The notes: generated from the sequence alone by a model not told the origin. Positions 7,225 to 16,502 are shown, counted from the stretch's first letter. The stretch: DNA of 64,000 bases from Prochlorococcus sp. AG-409-M05 (GCA_003215435.1 QCKJ01000004.1:1-64000), one strand, 5' to 3'. Numbers and translations are program-made.

Positions 7225-7998
7225 TCAAGTGGAGTGGCTAGAGGTATAAGAGAGAACACGTTCTACAACAGATTCACTTTTACCAGCTATTAAGCCATTA
7301 TGAGTTAATCCAGGCTGACCAAAAAATATTTCTTTACCATCAAGATCCTTCAATGTGCCTCCCGCTTCACTTAAAATCAATTTTGGTGCCGCCAAATCCC
7401 AATCTCTAGGATTCATATCTTTAAAAAATAAATCCACAGTGGAGTCTGCAACCCTACATATTTTCAGGCCAATAGAACCAGACTCAATATAAGTAGGTAT
7501 CTTAAAGTCATTTATTAAGCTCTTAACAAACCCACTAGGCACTGGAGAGTTATCTATTATTGAATTGATATTACTATTTTCTGATAACTTTATCTTTATT
7601 CGCCTATCATTATGCCAGGCACCTTCGCCTCTAATAGCAGAAAAATATTCTTGAGTCTCTGGTGCATATATACAGCTTGAAATTACTTGAGAGTTTTGTA
7701 TTAATGCTACTTGACTAACCCAGCCTGAGAAACCTTCAGAATAACTTCTTGTCCCATCAATAGGGTCTATTATTATATATTTAGGATACTGATTGTTATC
7801 TATTTTGTTATCTTCTTCGCTAACAATTGGTAAATCATATGCTTTGGAAAGTTCCTTTATAAGAAATGAATGAGCTATCTTATCTGCATTGGATTTGAAT
7901 TGCTCTCCTTCCCAATACCCCTGGCTTCTCATGCACTGAGGAATTGATAAAAGTTTATCTCCACATTCTGCTAAAATATTCCTAAAGCTTACGTCCAT
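7225..7998 (-). CDS. Inositol monophosphatase/CysQ family phosphatase
   Basis: This 257-residue member of the Mg2+-dependent, Li+-sensitive phosphatase superfamily has three visible metal-site elements: Glu in IVSEED (about 61-62), the signature DPIDGTRSY (about 78-86, with Asp78 and Asp81), and PRDWDLAAP near 197-205. Substrates in this family include inositol phosphates, 3'-phosphoadenosine 5'-phosphate and sugar phosphates; the sequence alone does not decide. The gene lies 2 bases from the ATP-grasp gene, so the two are translationally close. In the operon it may dephosphorylate a sugar-phosphate intermediate rather than act in sulphur metabolism. Confidence 0.8.
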   Translation of the reverse strand: MDVSFRNILAECGDKLLSIPQCMRSQGYWEGEQFKSNADKIAHSFLIKELSKAYDLPIVSEEDNKIDNNQYPKYIIIDPIDGTRSYSEGFSGWVSQVALIQNSQVISSCIYAPETQEYFSAIRGEGAWHNDRRIKIKLSENSNINSIIDNSPVPSGFVKSLINDFKIPTYIESGSIGLKICRVADSTVDLFFKDMNPRDWDLAAPKLILSEAGGTLKDLDGKEIFFGQPGLTHNGLIAGKSESVVERVLSYTSSHST

Positions 7999-8000
7999 CT

Positions 8001-8999
8001 TTATAGGATCTTATAATTTTTAAATTGATCTAATGACATAAATTGGTCGGATGTATGTCTAATCATAACCACATTTTCTTCCCAAGAACCAAAACCTTGA
8101 AAATCTTCAGGAGCCAATGCCAATTGTAAAAGTCCGCCAAGCTCATCAAAGCCTGCAGCAATTGTTAGAGTAGTAGATGTACTAAATCGGGGATTTATTT
8201 CAAAAACAACTGGCTTACCGTCCTTATCTAACTTTAACTGGACATTAAATGGACCATTTGCCCTAAAGTTGTCTTGTATAGATTTGCATAAATCGATTAT
8301 TAATTTATTTCTCTCAGTCACAGCAATTTTTGTGACTCCAACCTTTGAAACTATCTTTTTTGGTATCACATCATAGAGTGTACCATCTCTCCAAGCTACA
8401 ACACTAACCGTATATTCATCTCCAGGGATGTAAGGCTGTACAATTAATTCCTCGGTAGAATAAATGCTTGATTTAATAAATTTATTTAGTTCTTCTTCTG
8501 AGTTAACCAAGCCAATCCCCCTACTACCTCGACCTACCCTTGGCTTTAAAAAAAGAGGGTATTTTTTATCAGATTTAATATCAGAGAGAAGAAAAGATCT
8601 AGCACAACTAATTCCAACATTCAAGAGGGCATCCATACATTTAAGTTTATCTAAGCAAATCTTTGTAAAATCTAGCCTTGGCTGTATTACCTTTAATGAA
8701 GGGGTCTCTAATTCTAGAGTTTTTATTAGTTCTTCGTCAACAATACTAATAAGAGCGTCTACAGATTCTTTCTTGCAGATATTGCTTAAAGAATGTAGAA
8801 ATTCAGGAGAGTCTCCTCTAGGTACTAAATAAGATTTGTCAGACAAGTAAAAAGCAGGGGAAAACTTTTGCATATCTACTGTAATTATTCGGGCACCATA
8901 ATTACGTAGAATGGATATCATTCCTGCAGGTGCAGGTCCACCTGCTCCTGTTAACAAGATTGTTCTCCCTTTTAGATCATGTTTAAAGGTATTTTTCAT
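8001..8999 (-). CDS. ATP-grasp ligase (carbamoyl-phosphate synthase-like)
   Basis: This protein of about 332 residues has an N-terminal preATP-grasp Rossmann-like domain (ILLTGAGGPAPAGMISIL) followed by an ATP-grasp fold. The nucleotide lysine and glycine-rich loop are in FLKPRVGRGSRGIG, the second strand in EELIVQPYIPGDEYTV, and the Mg2+-binding end in PVVFEINPRFSTST. ATP-grasp enzymes activate a carboxylate as an acyl phosphate and join it to an amine or thiol. With a deacetylase directly upstream, a plausible job is coupling a carboxylic or amino acid to a freed amino sugar. I start at ATG 8999, two bases after the PIG-L stop; a TTG three codons upstream would overlap that stop. Confidence 0.8.
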   Translation of the reverse strand: MKNTFKHDLKGRTILLTGAGGPAPAGMISILRNYGARIITVDMQKFSPAFYLSDKSYLVPRGDSPEFLHSLSNICKKESVDALISIVDEELIKTLELETPSLKVIQPRLDFTKICLDKLKCMDALLNVGISCARSFLLSDIKSDKKYPLFLKPRVGRGSRGIGLVNSEEELNKFIKSSIYSTEELIVQPYIPGDEYTVSVVAWRDGTLYDVIPKKIVSKVGVTKIAVTERNKLIIDLCKSIQDNFRANGPFNVQLKLDKDGKPVVFEINPRFSTSTTLTIAAGFDELGGLLQLALAPEDFQGFGSWEENVVMIRHTSDQFMSLDQFKNYKIL

Positions 9000-9001
9000 A
9001 T

Positions 9002-9700
9002 CTAGCAAATCTTCCTGACCACTTTAAATGCTTCAACGTATTCTAGATTACAGCTTAGTCCTCTATATTGTGCAATAGTTAAAATTCCTATCTTACTCCT
9101 AGGAAAAGGGAAAGGTCTTTCTTCACTTGAATAAAAGCTCCAAGCCTTTAACTTAATATCCCAAAATTCCTTGATGTCTACAAATATATTTGGTTTAAAT
9201 GTTGTCTCAAATGTCCAAGATCCAGAACATGGAATTTCAAATGTGTATATTTCGTTTGGCGTATATTCTCTATTAGGTCTACAGGCGACCTCAACAGCTT
9301 CATATGTGATTCTATGGTCAATATTTACTTCAGAAGGATTATGGGTTAATAATATATTAGGCCTGAATTTATCAATTTGTAATTCAATCTCTTTTACAAG
9401 CGATAGAAGAGGGTAAGTATCAAATTGAGTGCAAAGTCGTTCTCCGAATACTACGCGATTTATTCCAAGATAGTCGAGAGATCTCTTCGCCGATTTAATT
9501 CGAGTCTGCGTCTGTTTAGCAAACTCGATAGAGTCATATTCACTGATCGGGAACCTAGCTGAAACACCTTCACCTAAAAACATGACCATGACTTCAGCAT
9601 TCTTAGAAAGAGCTTTAGCCAAAGTTCCACCGCAGCCCAAAATCTCATCATCTGGATGAGCGGCAACAACTAAAACTTTTGATCCTTTATAAAAATCCAT
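9002..9700 (-). CDS. PIG-L/LmbE family deacetylase
   Basis: This 232-residue zinc-dependent N-deacetylase of the LmbE/PIG-L superfamily has the AHPDDE motif at residues 14-19 (zinc-binding His and Asp plus the general-base Asp), followed by the glycine-rich GCGGTLAKAL. A second His site lies in NIDHRITYEAV. Known members remove acetyl groups from GlcNAc-linked substrates (GlcNAc-PI, mycothiol and bacillithiol precursors) or from antibiotics. It is the first gene of the four-gene run, so its promoter should lie in the 328 bases upstream. Inference: it produces the free amine that the adjacent ATP-grasp ligase acylates. Confidence 0.85.
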   Translation of the reverse strand: MDFYKGSKVLVVAAHPDDEILGCGGTLAKALSKNAEVMVMFLGEGVSARFPISEYDSIEFAKQTQTRIKSAKRSLDYLGINRVVFGERLCTQFDTYPLLSLVKEIELQIDKFRPNILLTHNPSEVNIDHRITYEAVEVACRPNREYTPNEIYTFEIPCSGSWTFETTFKPNIFVDIKEFWDIKLKAWSFYSSEERPFPFPRSKIGILTIAQYRGLSCNLEYVEAFKVVRKIC

Positions 9701-10028
9701 AAATAAATTGTAAATACTCCAGAAAGCTCAAATGTACAAGCTTTTGAAAGGTTAACACTAGAAATAAAAGTCCGCATGCCTTATGAGAGATAGTCAACAG
9801 AGAATAGTTAGCTACTCGATTGAGAATAAACAAATATTTTATGTCTAATGTCTAATGGATAACAGCAACAGCCACCTTAAAAAAGAGTATATTCGTTTGC
9901 CTCTATTAATGCTTTGAAAACCAAAAAAGGTTATCATTCAGGTCCGTAATTTTTAGTTACACCTATCAGAGGTTTAAGTCATAGTATTTTTTTCGTTTGA
10001 TTCACTGATTTATTTAACCATACTTGTT
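9701..10028. other. Intergenic region upstream of the PIG-L operon
   Basis: No gene is supported in these 328 bases. The region should carry the promoter for the leftward four-gene operon and the end of the TPR gene transcript. It is AT-rich; I could not pick reliable promoter boxes or a terminator. Confidence 0.4.
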
Positions 10029-11057
10029 CTATAAACCTTTTTTTTGGTCTTGTTGTTTTGTGTTGTTTAATTCGCAATTCCGCTTGAAAAATACTGAAGA
10101 TTCTTTATCACCTAGATCTGTTGCTTTTATAAGATCTAAACAAGCCCCATCTTTATCGCCTAAAAGATATCTAGATCTTGCACGATTAACATATGCATTA
10201 ACATACTTGGGATTTAGTTTAATTGCTTTTGTGTAATCAAATATTGAGCCTTGATAATCACCTAGTTCGTTCTTTACAAGGCCACGTTTACTGTAGGCAA
10301 GAGCATTCTGCGGATCAATTTGGATGGCCTTGTTATAGTCAGAGATTTCTCCTTTTAAATCCCCTAGTCTTCTTCCCTTAGTATTGCCCCTATTGATATA
10401 TGCATCAGCACGTTTTGGATTAAATTTGATTGCTTTGCTGAAGTCAAATATAGCTTTCTGGTATTGACCTAGATTGGACTGAGCGATACCACGATTGTAA
10501 TATGCGTTATCATACTTTGAATTAACTTTTGTTGCTTCGGTGTAATCTAATATTGCTCCCTGATAATCACCTAAATCAAACTTAATGTTACCACGGTTGA
10601 AGTAGAATTCAGCACAACTAGAATCAATTTCTATAGCTTTAGTGTAATCATATATTGCCTCTAGGTGATCACCTAATTTAGACTTTGCATTACCTCGGTT
10701 ACTATACGCGCTGGCATAACTTGGATCAATTTCTATTGCCTTATTGTAGTCAGAAATTGCTCCCGCATAATCACCTAATTCAGACTTTGCATTACCTCGA
10801 TTGTTATATGCACTGGGATAAGTTGGACTTATTAGTATTGCCTGACTGAAATCTGATATTGCTCCTTGATAATCTTTAATTCTGCTCTTAAACATTCCAC
10901 GCTTATAGTAGAAAGAATCTTTCAGAGTCTCTATATCTCTTGAGGCGGCAACAACCGGAGATCCCCTAAAAAATGTCTGTTTTAACGTAAGGGGGGGTAA
11001 GCAAAAAGGAGTAATAACAATAACTCCTAAAGCAAAGGTATTACTTCGGATTTTCAT
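10029..11057 (-). CDS. Tetratricopeptide repeat (TPR) protein with N-terminal signal or anchor
   Basis: This 342-residue protein has a basic then hydrophobic N-terminus (residues 1-25, FALGVIVITPFCLPP) that acts as a signal peptide or anchor. About eight TPR units follow from roughly residue 48 to 325. Each unit follows the pattern AYxNRGxxKxxLGDYxxAIxDYxKAIxIDP, spaced by 34 residues. One unit has an irregular linker (NTKGRRLGDLKGE) two residues longer than the others. TPR arrays are protein-interaction scaffolds, and an exported one probably works in the periplasm or thylakoid lumen. The high similarity between units suggests recent internal duplication. No partner can be named from the context. 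Confidence 0.85.
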   Translation of the reverse strand: MKIRSNTFALGVIVITPFCLPPLTLKQTFFRGSPVVAASRDIETLKDSFYYKRGMFKSRIKDYQGAISDFSQAILISPTYPSAYNNRGNAKSELGDYAGAISDYNKAIEIDPSYASAYSNRGNAKSKLGDHLEAIYDYTKAIEIDSSCAEFYFNRGNIKFDLGDYQGAILDYTEATKVNSKYDNAYYNRGIAQSNLGQYQKAIFDFSKAIKFNPKRADAYINRGNTKGRRLGDLKGEISDYNKAIQIDPQNALAYSKRGLVKNELGDYQGSIFDYTKAIKLNPKYVNAYVNRARSRYLLGDKDGACLDLIKATDLGDKESSVFFKRNCELNNTKQQDQKKGL

Positions 11058-11145
11058 TCGTACAAAGGGGCAACATTCAAAAGTTACTCAAACCATAGTT
11101 TCTTTTCTATAAGGTTCAACCCTAATAATAAAGATTGGGACTATA

Positions 11146-11188
11146 ACCAAGCCAGCTAAGGTAACGGAATCCTTTGGGAGCACTAGGT
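11146..11188 (+). repeat. tRNA-Pro fragment C (D arm to variable loop)
   Basis: The 17 bases CTTTGGGAGCACTAGGT at 11172-11188 match tRNA-Pro exactly (anticodon arm plus variable loop). The preceding GGTAACGGAATC resembles the D-arm stretch GGTAGCGCGGGTG with one gap. After 11188 the match fades. Unlike fragments A and B this one keeps the 5' side and loses the 3' end, so it is the complementary half of the target gene. Same strand as the intact tRNA. Confidence 0.65.
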
Positions 11189-11219
11189 GTCAATTATTTG
11201 TTGAGACAGCTCTTTTCAA

Positions 11220-11694
11220 CTAAATCAATTCACTTTGGGCTTTGCTTGGTCGCATTTTGATCGGGTAATCGCGTAGCATTTCGAAGTCGGCAAAATCAAA
11301 ACCTGAACCAACACAACAGCTCATCAATGTATAACCGCCTTCACTGCGAGCGACTTGCCACCATCCTGCTGGGATCATCTAAATAGGATTAGATGAATCC
11401 AATTTCAGATTGATTAATTCGTTTTTCCGGATCAAGTCGCCAGAGAGTTAATGGTGCATCTTGTAAATAAATCCAGATTTCATCATCATCTTTCACTCTA
11501 TGGCAACAACTTCTATCCCCCTCGCCTAGTAAAAGCAAGATCCCAGTGATGTTGTACCTCTTTTGCCTATCAGGACGTTCAACTCTTAGGTGACTACGAC
11601 AAACCTCTCGATACCAACCTCCTTCTGGATGAGGGGATAACTGAAATTGTTCAATCAGCTCAGGAAATTTAATGTTGTTGGAGTGTTCCTTCAT
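11220..11694 (-). pseudogene. Frameshifted DUF985 cupin gene
   Basis: The upstream part (start ATG 11694, 101 codons) reads as the front of a DUF985/cupin_5 protein: QFQLSPHPEGGWYREVCRS, then ITGILLLLGEGD, then DEIWIYLQDAPLTLWRLDP. It stops early at 11389. In another frame, from 11378 to a stop at 11220-11222, the C-terminal half of the same family appears (MIPAGWWQVARSEGGYTLMS, then VGSGFDFADFEML). The two halves are in different frames and the residues that normally join them are short, so a small deletion or frameshift has broken the gene. The family is cupin-fold and of uncertain role. It lies at the right edge of the island, next to tRNA fragment C. Confidence 0.75.
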
Positions 11695-11887
11695 TAAGCC
11701 ATCGCCAAAGTTGTGACTAGCCCTTCAACAACCTTTAAGAAAGGTCCAAGTGAATTATCAGCAAGGGCAGTGACTTTGAGTGAGGGGGATATCCAAGGCA
11801 TCCTGGTCAACACTACATGACATCTCAATACCTTTTAATGCGTTTTTTATGATCTCATTTTTGTTTATTTATTGCCCAGAGTATCGA

Positions 11888-13294
11888 CTAGAAAGACTCC
11901 TGCAAGATCTTTATTAGTTTCTCTAAGGCTACTTTTCTACTGGCCTTTAGGAGCACAGCATCGCCAGGGCTTAGCCACTCTCTCATGTAAACGCCCGCCT
12001 CTTCCGGTTCACTTACAACTGCAAATTTCCTAACACATCCTGAAACTATCTCTGACATAACTTCAACTTCGGAACCTTGTAGTACTAATACCAGTCCATC
12101 AATTTCTAATTCAACAATTTTCTCAGCAACTTTCTTATGCAATGAAATGCTTTGTTCACCTAGCTCCATCATTTTTCCAAGGACAGCAAAACGTCTTCCA
12201 GGCTGTAGTGCAAGAAGTTCAAGTGCAGCGACAACGGCTTCCGGGGAAGCGTTATATGTCTCATCCATCACAGTTATCCCTCCAACAAGAATCGATTGGC
12301 TACGTCCAGTAGGCATATCAAGCTCTAGTCGGGTCAAACCACTCCAGGGGACGCAAAGCTCCCTGGATACTGCTAGGGCTAACATAAAGTTCTGAGCATT
12401 ATGCCTACCCTTAAGAGGTAAGTTAAAGCTCATTCCCTCTACTTCGAGAAGACCTTTGTTCAAGTCTAATGTTCCTTTTAGATCAGCTTTAGGGGAGAAC
12501 TCATTCTGTCTTTCATCTAAATGAGATTTCTTAATATCAACATCCTCTTCGATTCCTATACGGACAACTCGTCCATTCCAAGTCTTAGAGAGTGCTTGTT
12601 CTAAAAGGAGATCACCTGCAGGGATGATGACTAAGCCAGAAGGATCCATTCCTGCAGTTACTTCACACTTAGCTTTTGAAATTGCTTCACGACTGCCCAG
12701 CAAACCAATGTGAGCTGTCCCTACATTAGTAATTACTGCAACACTTGGCTTCGCGCAGCAAGATAATCTTTCTATCTCTCCTTCCCCCCTCATACCCATT
12801 TCAACAACCACCGATGAGTGATTAGATTGTGTCTTTAGCAATGTGAGGGGAACACCAATATCGTTGTTTTCATTTCCTTTACTAGCCAGTACCTTTCCAT
12901 TTGAAGACAACGCCGACCTAATCAATTCTCTAGTGGTGGTTTTTCCAGAAGAGCCAGTTACAGCAACTACTGGGATATCAAATAAACCACGATGTAATGA
13001 AGCCAGTTGTTGATAGGCCTGAAGAGTGTCCTTCACAATCCAATGGAATAAGCCACTGGGTACATGGTGCTTGCAATTCTTAGAGACAACAGCGGCCAGG
13101 GCTCCACGGTCTAAAGCCTCTCCTAAAAAAGCATGTCCATCGAAGTTTTCACCAATTAAGGGAACGAAAAAATCTCCCTCCTTAAGCTTACGACTATCAG
13201 TACAGACATTACCAACCGTTAGTTCAAGGCAAGATTCGTCTGAAGGCCAAGGGGCCCCCCAAAGTTGATTCAAGTCTCTAAAGAGCAGGCTCAT
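11888..13294 (-). CDS. murF: UDP-N-acetylmuramoyl-tripeptide--D-alanyl-D-alanine ligase
   Basis: This 468-residue enzyme of the Mur ligase family, of normal length, adds D-Ala-D-Ala to UDP-MurNAc-tripeptide in the cytoplasm, the last soluble step of peptidoglycan precursor synthesis. The N-terminal substrate domain includes NVCTDSRKLKEGDFFVPLIG. The ATP-binding P-loop is VTGSSGKTTTRELI (about 111-124), followed by NENNDIGVPLTLL. The central motif with EMGMRGEGEI and the C-terminal DETYNASPEAV are diagnostic for MurF. It is the first core gene right of the accessory region and is followed on the same strand, upstream, by a membrane protein 7 bases away. Confidence 0.95.
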   Translation of the reverse strand: MSLLFRDLNQLWGAPWPSDESCLELTVGNVCTDSRKLKEGDFFVPLIGENFDGHAFLGEALDRGALAAVVSKNCKHHVPSGLFHWIVKDTLQAYQQLASLHRGLFDIPVVAVTGSSGKTTTRELIRSALSSNGKVLASKGNENNDIGVPLTLLKTQSNHSSVVVEMGMRGEGEIERLSCCAKPSVAVITNVGTAHIGLLGSREAISKAKCEVTAGMDPSGLVIIPAGDLLLEQALSKTWNGRVVRIGIEEDVDIKKSHLDERQNEFSPKADLKGTLDLNKGLLEVEGMSFNLPLKGRHNAQNFMLALAVSRELCVPWSGLTRLELDMPTGRSQSILVGGITVMDETYNASPEAVVAALELLALQPGRRFAVLGKMMELGEQSISLHKKVAEKIVELEIDGLVLVLQGSEVEVMSEIVSGCVRKFAVVSEPEEAGVYMREWLSPGDAVLLKASRKVALEKLIKILQESF

Positions 13295-13301
13295 TAGCTA
13301 A

Positions 13302-14003
13302 TCACCCCCCACCCTCTAGAAGAATCATTCTCTGTCCAATCCTTGCCGATCGAGAAAGGAGCTGTCCAGAGGCATCCATTAGGTGTAATTCGTCATAACC
13401 AAGGTTACTTATATGTAGCTGTAGATCATCTGCTAATGCGATCTTTTTTGGCAAGCTTATTTCCTCCCATGATGACTTCAACTTAAGGCGTACAGCATTG
13501 CCTTCAAGACTTACCTCTGCCGTCTCGAGAAGATTTCCCGGGAACTCAGCTTCTAAAAGGGATACCAACAAAGGATCCGATTCTGCAGGTTTAGTCTCTT
13601 TCCATCTTTCCTCAATAAATTGTGCTTCCTTTTTAGTATCTTTACTGGAGACATGGTCTGAAGTTAATCCTGTACTAATGGATTTAGTATTAGATTCAGG
13701 TACTGTTCGTAAATCAAGTGACTCTGAGGAAATCTCCAGAAAAGATAGCAAGAAAAGAAGTAGGAATAAAGTTAACAATGAGCATGTAATTAAAAAAGGC
13801 CAAAACAGGAATGCCAACCCAGAAGGCCAGAAAGAAGGTCGAGGAAACTCCCCTATGTAATTACGCCGCCAAAGCTCCCTTGATCTCAATCCAATGTCAG
13901 CAAAAATCCCACTGATATCTCTCCTCAATGAACTCCATGGATTTATATATAAAGCAGGTAGACGAGCGGACCTCTTATCGCTGTTTTCAGGAGGGCCATC
14001 CAT
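13302..14003 (-). CDS. Conserved single-pass membrane protein, function unknown
   Basis: This 233-residue protein has a basic N-terminal third and one strong hydrophobic segment near residues 60-90 (GLAFLFWPFLITCSLLTLFL). A polar linker rich in Ser/Glu follows, and then a compact C-terminal domain with regular beta/alpha alternation (EVSLEGNAVRLKLKSSW, then MDASGQLLSRSARIGQRM). I do not recognise a named family. It is 7 bases upstream of murF on the same strand, so it is probably co-transcribed. The topology suggests a cytoplasmic N-terminus and an exported domain, perhaps linked to the envelope, but that is inference. Confidence 0.65.
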   Translation of the reverse strand: MDGPPENSDKRSARLPALYINPWSSLRRDISGIFADIGLRSRELWRRNYIGEFPRPSFWPSGLAFLFWPFLITCSLLTLFLLLFLLSFLEISSESLDLRTVPESNTKSISTGLTSDHVSSKDTKKEAQFIEERWKETKPAESDPLLVSLLEAEFPGNLLETAEVSLEGNAVRLKLKSSWEEISLPKKIALADDLQLHISNLGYDELHLMDASGQLLSRSARIGQRMILLEGGG

Positions 14004-14096
14004 TTTTTATAAAGCTATTTCTCCCATGAAAAAGAATCGATTTAGATTTAAATGCATAAAAGACATCACAACAAGCCAGTAACTTGGGGCATGATT

Positions 14097-15560
14097 TTAT
14101 ATCTCACCAGCTATAGCCTTTAATGAAGGGTCAGCTGACTGACCCAAAGAAAATTTCTCAACCTCGTCAGAGTCAGGAGATGGCTCTTTTATTCCTAAGA
14201 CATCTTTATACATCAATTCGTACTCGAGCGCCGATCTCTCCCAACTATATTCCTGAGACATTCCTCTTAACTGTAATTTACGCCAACTCTTTTGATGTCT
14301 AAAAGCCTCCCAAGCCCGGACTAATGCTGTGTAAAAATCGATGGGTTCAAATCGATCGAAGCAAAACCCTGTGCCTGTTTCACTTTTTGGATCGTATGGA
14401 ATCACCGTGTCTACAAGACCACCAACTCTGCGGACAATTGGGACTGATCCATACCTCATGGCTAGTAGCTGACTTATTCCACATGGCTCAAATCTACTAG
14501 GCATTAAGAAAGCATCGCTTCCTGCATAGATTAAGCGAGAAAGCTCATCATCAAAGGTCAAGAAAACAGAAAAACGTCCTGGAAATTCTGTTGCCAATTT
14601 CCAAAGAGCAGACTCCAAGTCTCTTTCTCCAGTGCCCAGGACAGCTATTTGTGAATCGGTATAGGCAAGTAAGCGACTGGCCACTTGTACAAGTAGATCT
14701 ACACCTTTCTGATCTACAAGTCTACTTACCATACCTAACAAAAACTTTTCAGAACTTATTTCCAAGCCCATGCGTTCTTGCAATACCTTCTTATTTCGAA
14801 GTCGTCCTGAAAGTTTTTTTGTACTGAAATTAGATGGCAAAGACTTGTCCTGCCTGGGATCCCAAACATCAACATCAATACCATTAAGGATTCCACGAAG
14901 TTTTCCAGAAATGTAATTCAATAATCCATCTTGAGCCTCTCCGTACTCAGTTGTACAAATTTCCCTGGAATAAGTAGGCGATACAGCGTTCACTCGATCT
15001 GCATAAAGGAGTGCGGCAGCCATAGTGTGATCACCATGCATGTACCAAGGACACCAAGTCATCTTCTCGAGTTTCCACCTCCATGGGCCCTTGTACTTGA
15101 GATTATGAATAGTAAATACAGTACTTATTTCAGGGTCCTGATGCATCCAAACAGGGAGCATCCCAGTATGCCAATCATGGCAATGAAGGACTTCTGGCTT
15201 CCAGAAGTTCCATACAAACTCTGCTGTAGCACTTGCAAAAAAAGTGAATCGCCAGTCTTCGTCTTCACCCCCATAAATTCTTTCAGGGTCAAAAACAGGG
15301 TGTCCAACAACGTAGAGAGGCAAGCCATTTTGAGGGTGCTTTGTCTCATAAACAGCAAACTCATTCACCATAGTTTGAGCCCTAAAAACAGGCTCACTGG
15401 GGATATCAAGCAAGCTCCACAACTTGCTATATCCAGGGATAATTACTCTGACGTCATGACCTAACTTTGCAAGTGCTGGTGGCAACGCACCAAGGACGTC
15501 AGCCATGCCGCCAACCTTCACCATTGGCGCACATTCAGCAGCGGCAAAAAGCACGCGCAT
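14097..15560 (-). CDS. glgA: Glycogen synthase (ADP-glucose type)
   Basis: This 487-residue GT5 glycosyltransferase elongates alpha-1,4-glucan from ADP-glucose in the cytoplasm. The N-terminus [22 protein letters not shown] holds the conserved Lys and Gly residues that bind ADP-glucose (K-x-G-G, here followed by Met). The C-terminal GT-B half carries [13 protein letters not shown] and the [18 protein letters not shown] segment with the E-x7-E-like nucleotide-sugar site. Length is normal. It pairs functionally with glgB (44.6 kb) and glk (29 kb), though they are not in one operon. Start ATG 15560; menB lies 48 bases upstream on the same strand. Confidence 0.95.
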   Translation of the reverse strand: MRVLFAAAECAPMVKVGGMADVLGALPPALAKLGHDVRVIIPGYSKLWSLLDIPSEPVFRAQTMVNEFAVYETKHPQNGLPLYVVGHPVFDPERIYGGEDEDWRFTFFASATAEFVWNFWKPEVLHCHDWHTGMLPVWMHQDPEISTVFTIHNLKYKGPWRWKLEKMTWCPWYMHGDHTMAAALLYADRVNAVSPTYSREICTTEYGEAQDGLLNYISGKLRGILNGIDVDVWDPRQDKSLPSNFSTKKLSGRLRNKKVLQERMGLEISSEKFLLGMVSRLVDQKGVDLLVQVASRLLAYTDSQIAVLGTGERDLESALWKLATEFPGRFSVFLTFDDELSRLIYAGSDAFLMPSRFEPCGISQLLAMRYGSVPIVRRVGGLVDTVIPYDPKSETGTGFCFDRFEPIDFYTALVRAWEAFRHQKSWRKLQLRGMSQEYSWERSALEYELMYKDVLGIKEPSPDSDEVEKFSLGQSADPSLKAIAGEI

Positions 15561-15608
15561 ATCAACTCAGCAAATAAGGCGGTGACTCTAAACGCCAGCG
15601 GGGAAGAA

Positions 15609-16502
15609 TCATGGAAGCCACCCTGAATCAAAGAAATCGGGACTCCGTTTTTCTAGGAAAGCATTCCGCCCTTCTTTTGCCTCATCTGTTCTATAAAAGA
15701 GATGAGTGGCCTGTCCAGCCAATTCTTGTAAACCTGCCATACCATCTGTTTCTGCATTAAAAGCAGCCTTGAGGCACCTAATAGCTGTTGGACTGTGCTG
15801 AAGAATCTCCCTGGCCCATTTCACTCCCTCTTCCTCCAGCTGGTTTAAAGGGACAACCTGATTAACCAAACCCATACTCATGGCCTCCTCCGCTCCATAT
15901 TGGCGACATAAAAACCAAATTTCACGAGCTTTTCTTTGCCCTACAACCCTAGCCAAATAGCCGGAACCAAAACCTCCATCAAAGCTCCCAACTTTTGGCC
16001 CAGTCTGACCAAAGCGGGCGTTATCTGCCGCAAGACTCAGGTCACAAAGGAGATGTAACACTTGTCCGCCACCAATTGCATATCCTGCAACAAGGGCAAT
16101 TACTACCTTGGGCAAGCTCCGAATAATTCTTTGCAAATCCAAAACATTTAAACGAGGCATACCTGCGTGATCTAAATATCCACCGTCCCCACGCACACTC
16201 TGATCGCCTCCTGAACAAAAAGCAAAGCCTCCATCAGAAGCCGGTCCAACACCAGTAAATAAAACCACTCCAACTGTCTTATCATCACGAATTCTTGTAA
16301 ATGCATCACAAAGTTCACTTACAGTTTGGGGCCTGAAAGCATTGCGTTTATCTGGTCGGTTTATTGCAACTCGTGCAATTCCCTCTGAACTTCGGTCAAG
16401 CAAAATGTCCTTATAGTTGCCCCATACTTCCCAATCAAAATTCACCGCACCTGGCAAAACCCTTCTTCTTTGTTTATCAAAAGTATCAAACTCTCCAGGC
16501 AT
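15609..16502 (-). CDS. menB: 1,4-dihydroxy-2-naphthoyl-CoA synthase
   Basis: This 297-residue crotonase-fold enzyme closes the second ring of the naphthoquinone from o-succinylbenzoyl-CoA in phylloquinone synthesis. The oxyanion-hole region appears as [13 protein letters not shown] and GGDQSVRG. The segments [40 protein letters not shown] and [13 protein letters not shown] are typical of MenB rather than other crotonases. The start is 5 bases after the menD stop, so the two are almost certainly one operon. Phylloquinone is the A1 electron carrier of photosystem I, making both genes essential for phototrophic growth. Confidence 0.95.
   Translation of the reverse strand: MPGEFDTFDKQRRRVLPGAVNFDWEVWGNYKDILLDRSSEGIARVAINRPDKRNAFRPQTVSELCDAFTRIRDDKTVGVVLFTGVGPASDGGFAFCSGGDQSVRGDGGYLDHAGMPRLNVLDLQRIIRSLPKVVIALVAGYAIGGGQVLHLLCDLSLAADNARFGQTGPKVGSFDGGFGSGYLARVVGQRKAREIWFLCRQYGAEEAMSMGLVNQVVPLNQLEEEGVKWAREILQHSPTAIRCLKAAFNAETDGMAGLQELAGQATHLFYRTDEAKEGRNAFLEKRSPDFFDSGWLP

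Larger units (their letters stand above)
776..11219 (+). mobile_element. Putative genomic island anchored at tRNA-Pro
   Basis: The span from the intact tRNA-Pro to the start of core genes near murF has long gaps, orphan genes, accessory functions (K+ channel, dioxygenase, sugar-modification-like operon, TPR protein), a decayed gene and several degenerate tRNA-Pro fragments. Remnants of the target tRNA inside the inserted DNA are the known mark of serial site-specific integration at a tRNA 3' end; tRNA-targeting islands of this kind (tycheposons) are described in Prochlorococcus. No recombinase gene lies in the window, so any mobility is past or supplied in trans. The right border is set only approximately, by the last tRNA fragment near 11188 and the broken cupin gene. 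Confidence 0.5.

Noticed and set aside
10029-11057. Regularly spaced repeats that could look like a CRISPR array
   Set aside because: The 102-base period is the coding period of 34-residue TPR units; it codes a continuous protein and has no spacer structure.
776-11219. Search for an integrase, transposase or insertion sequence in the island
   Set aside because: None of the readable proteins carry the motifs of tyrosine or serine recombinases or transposases, so none is annotated.
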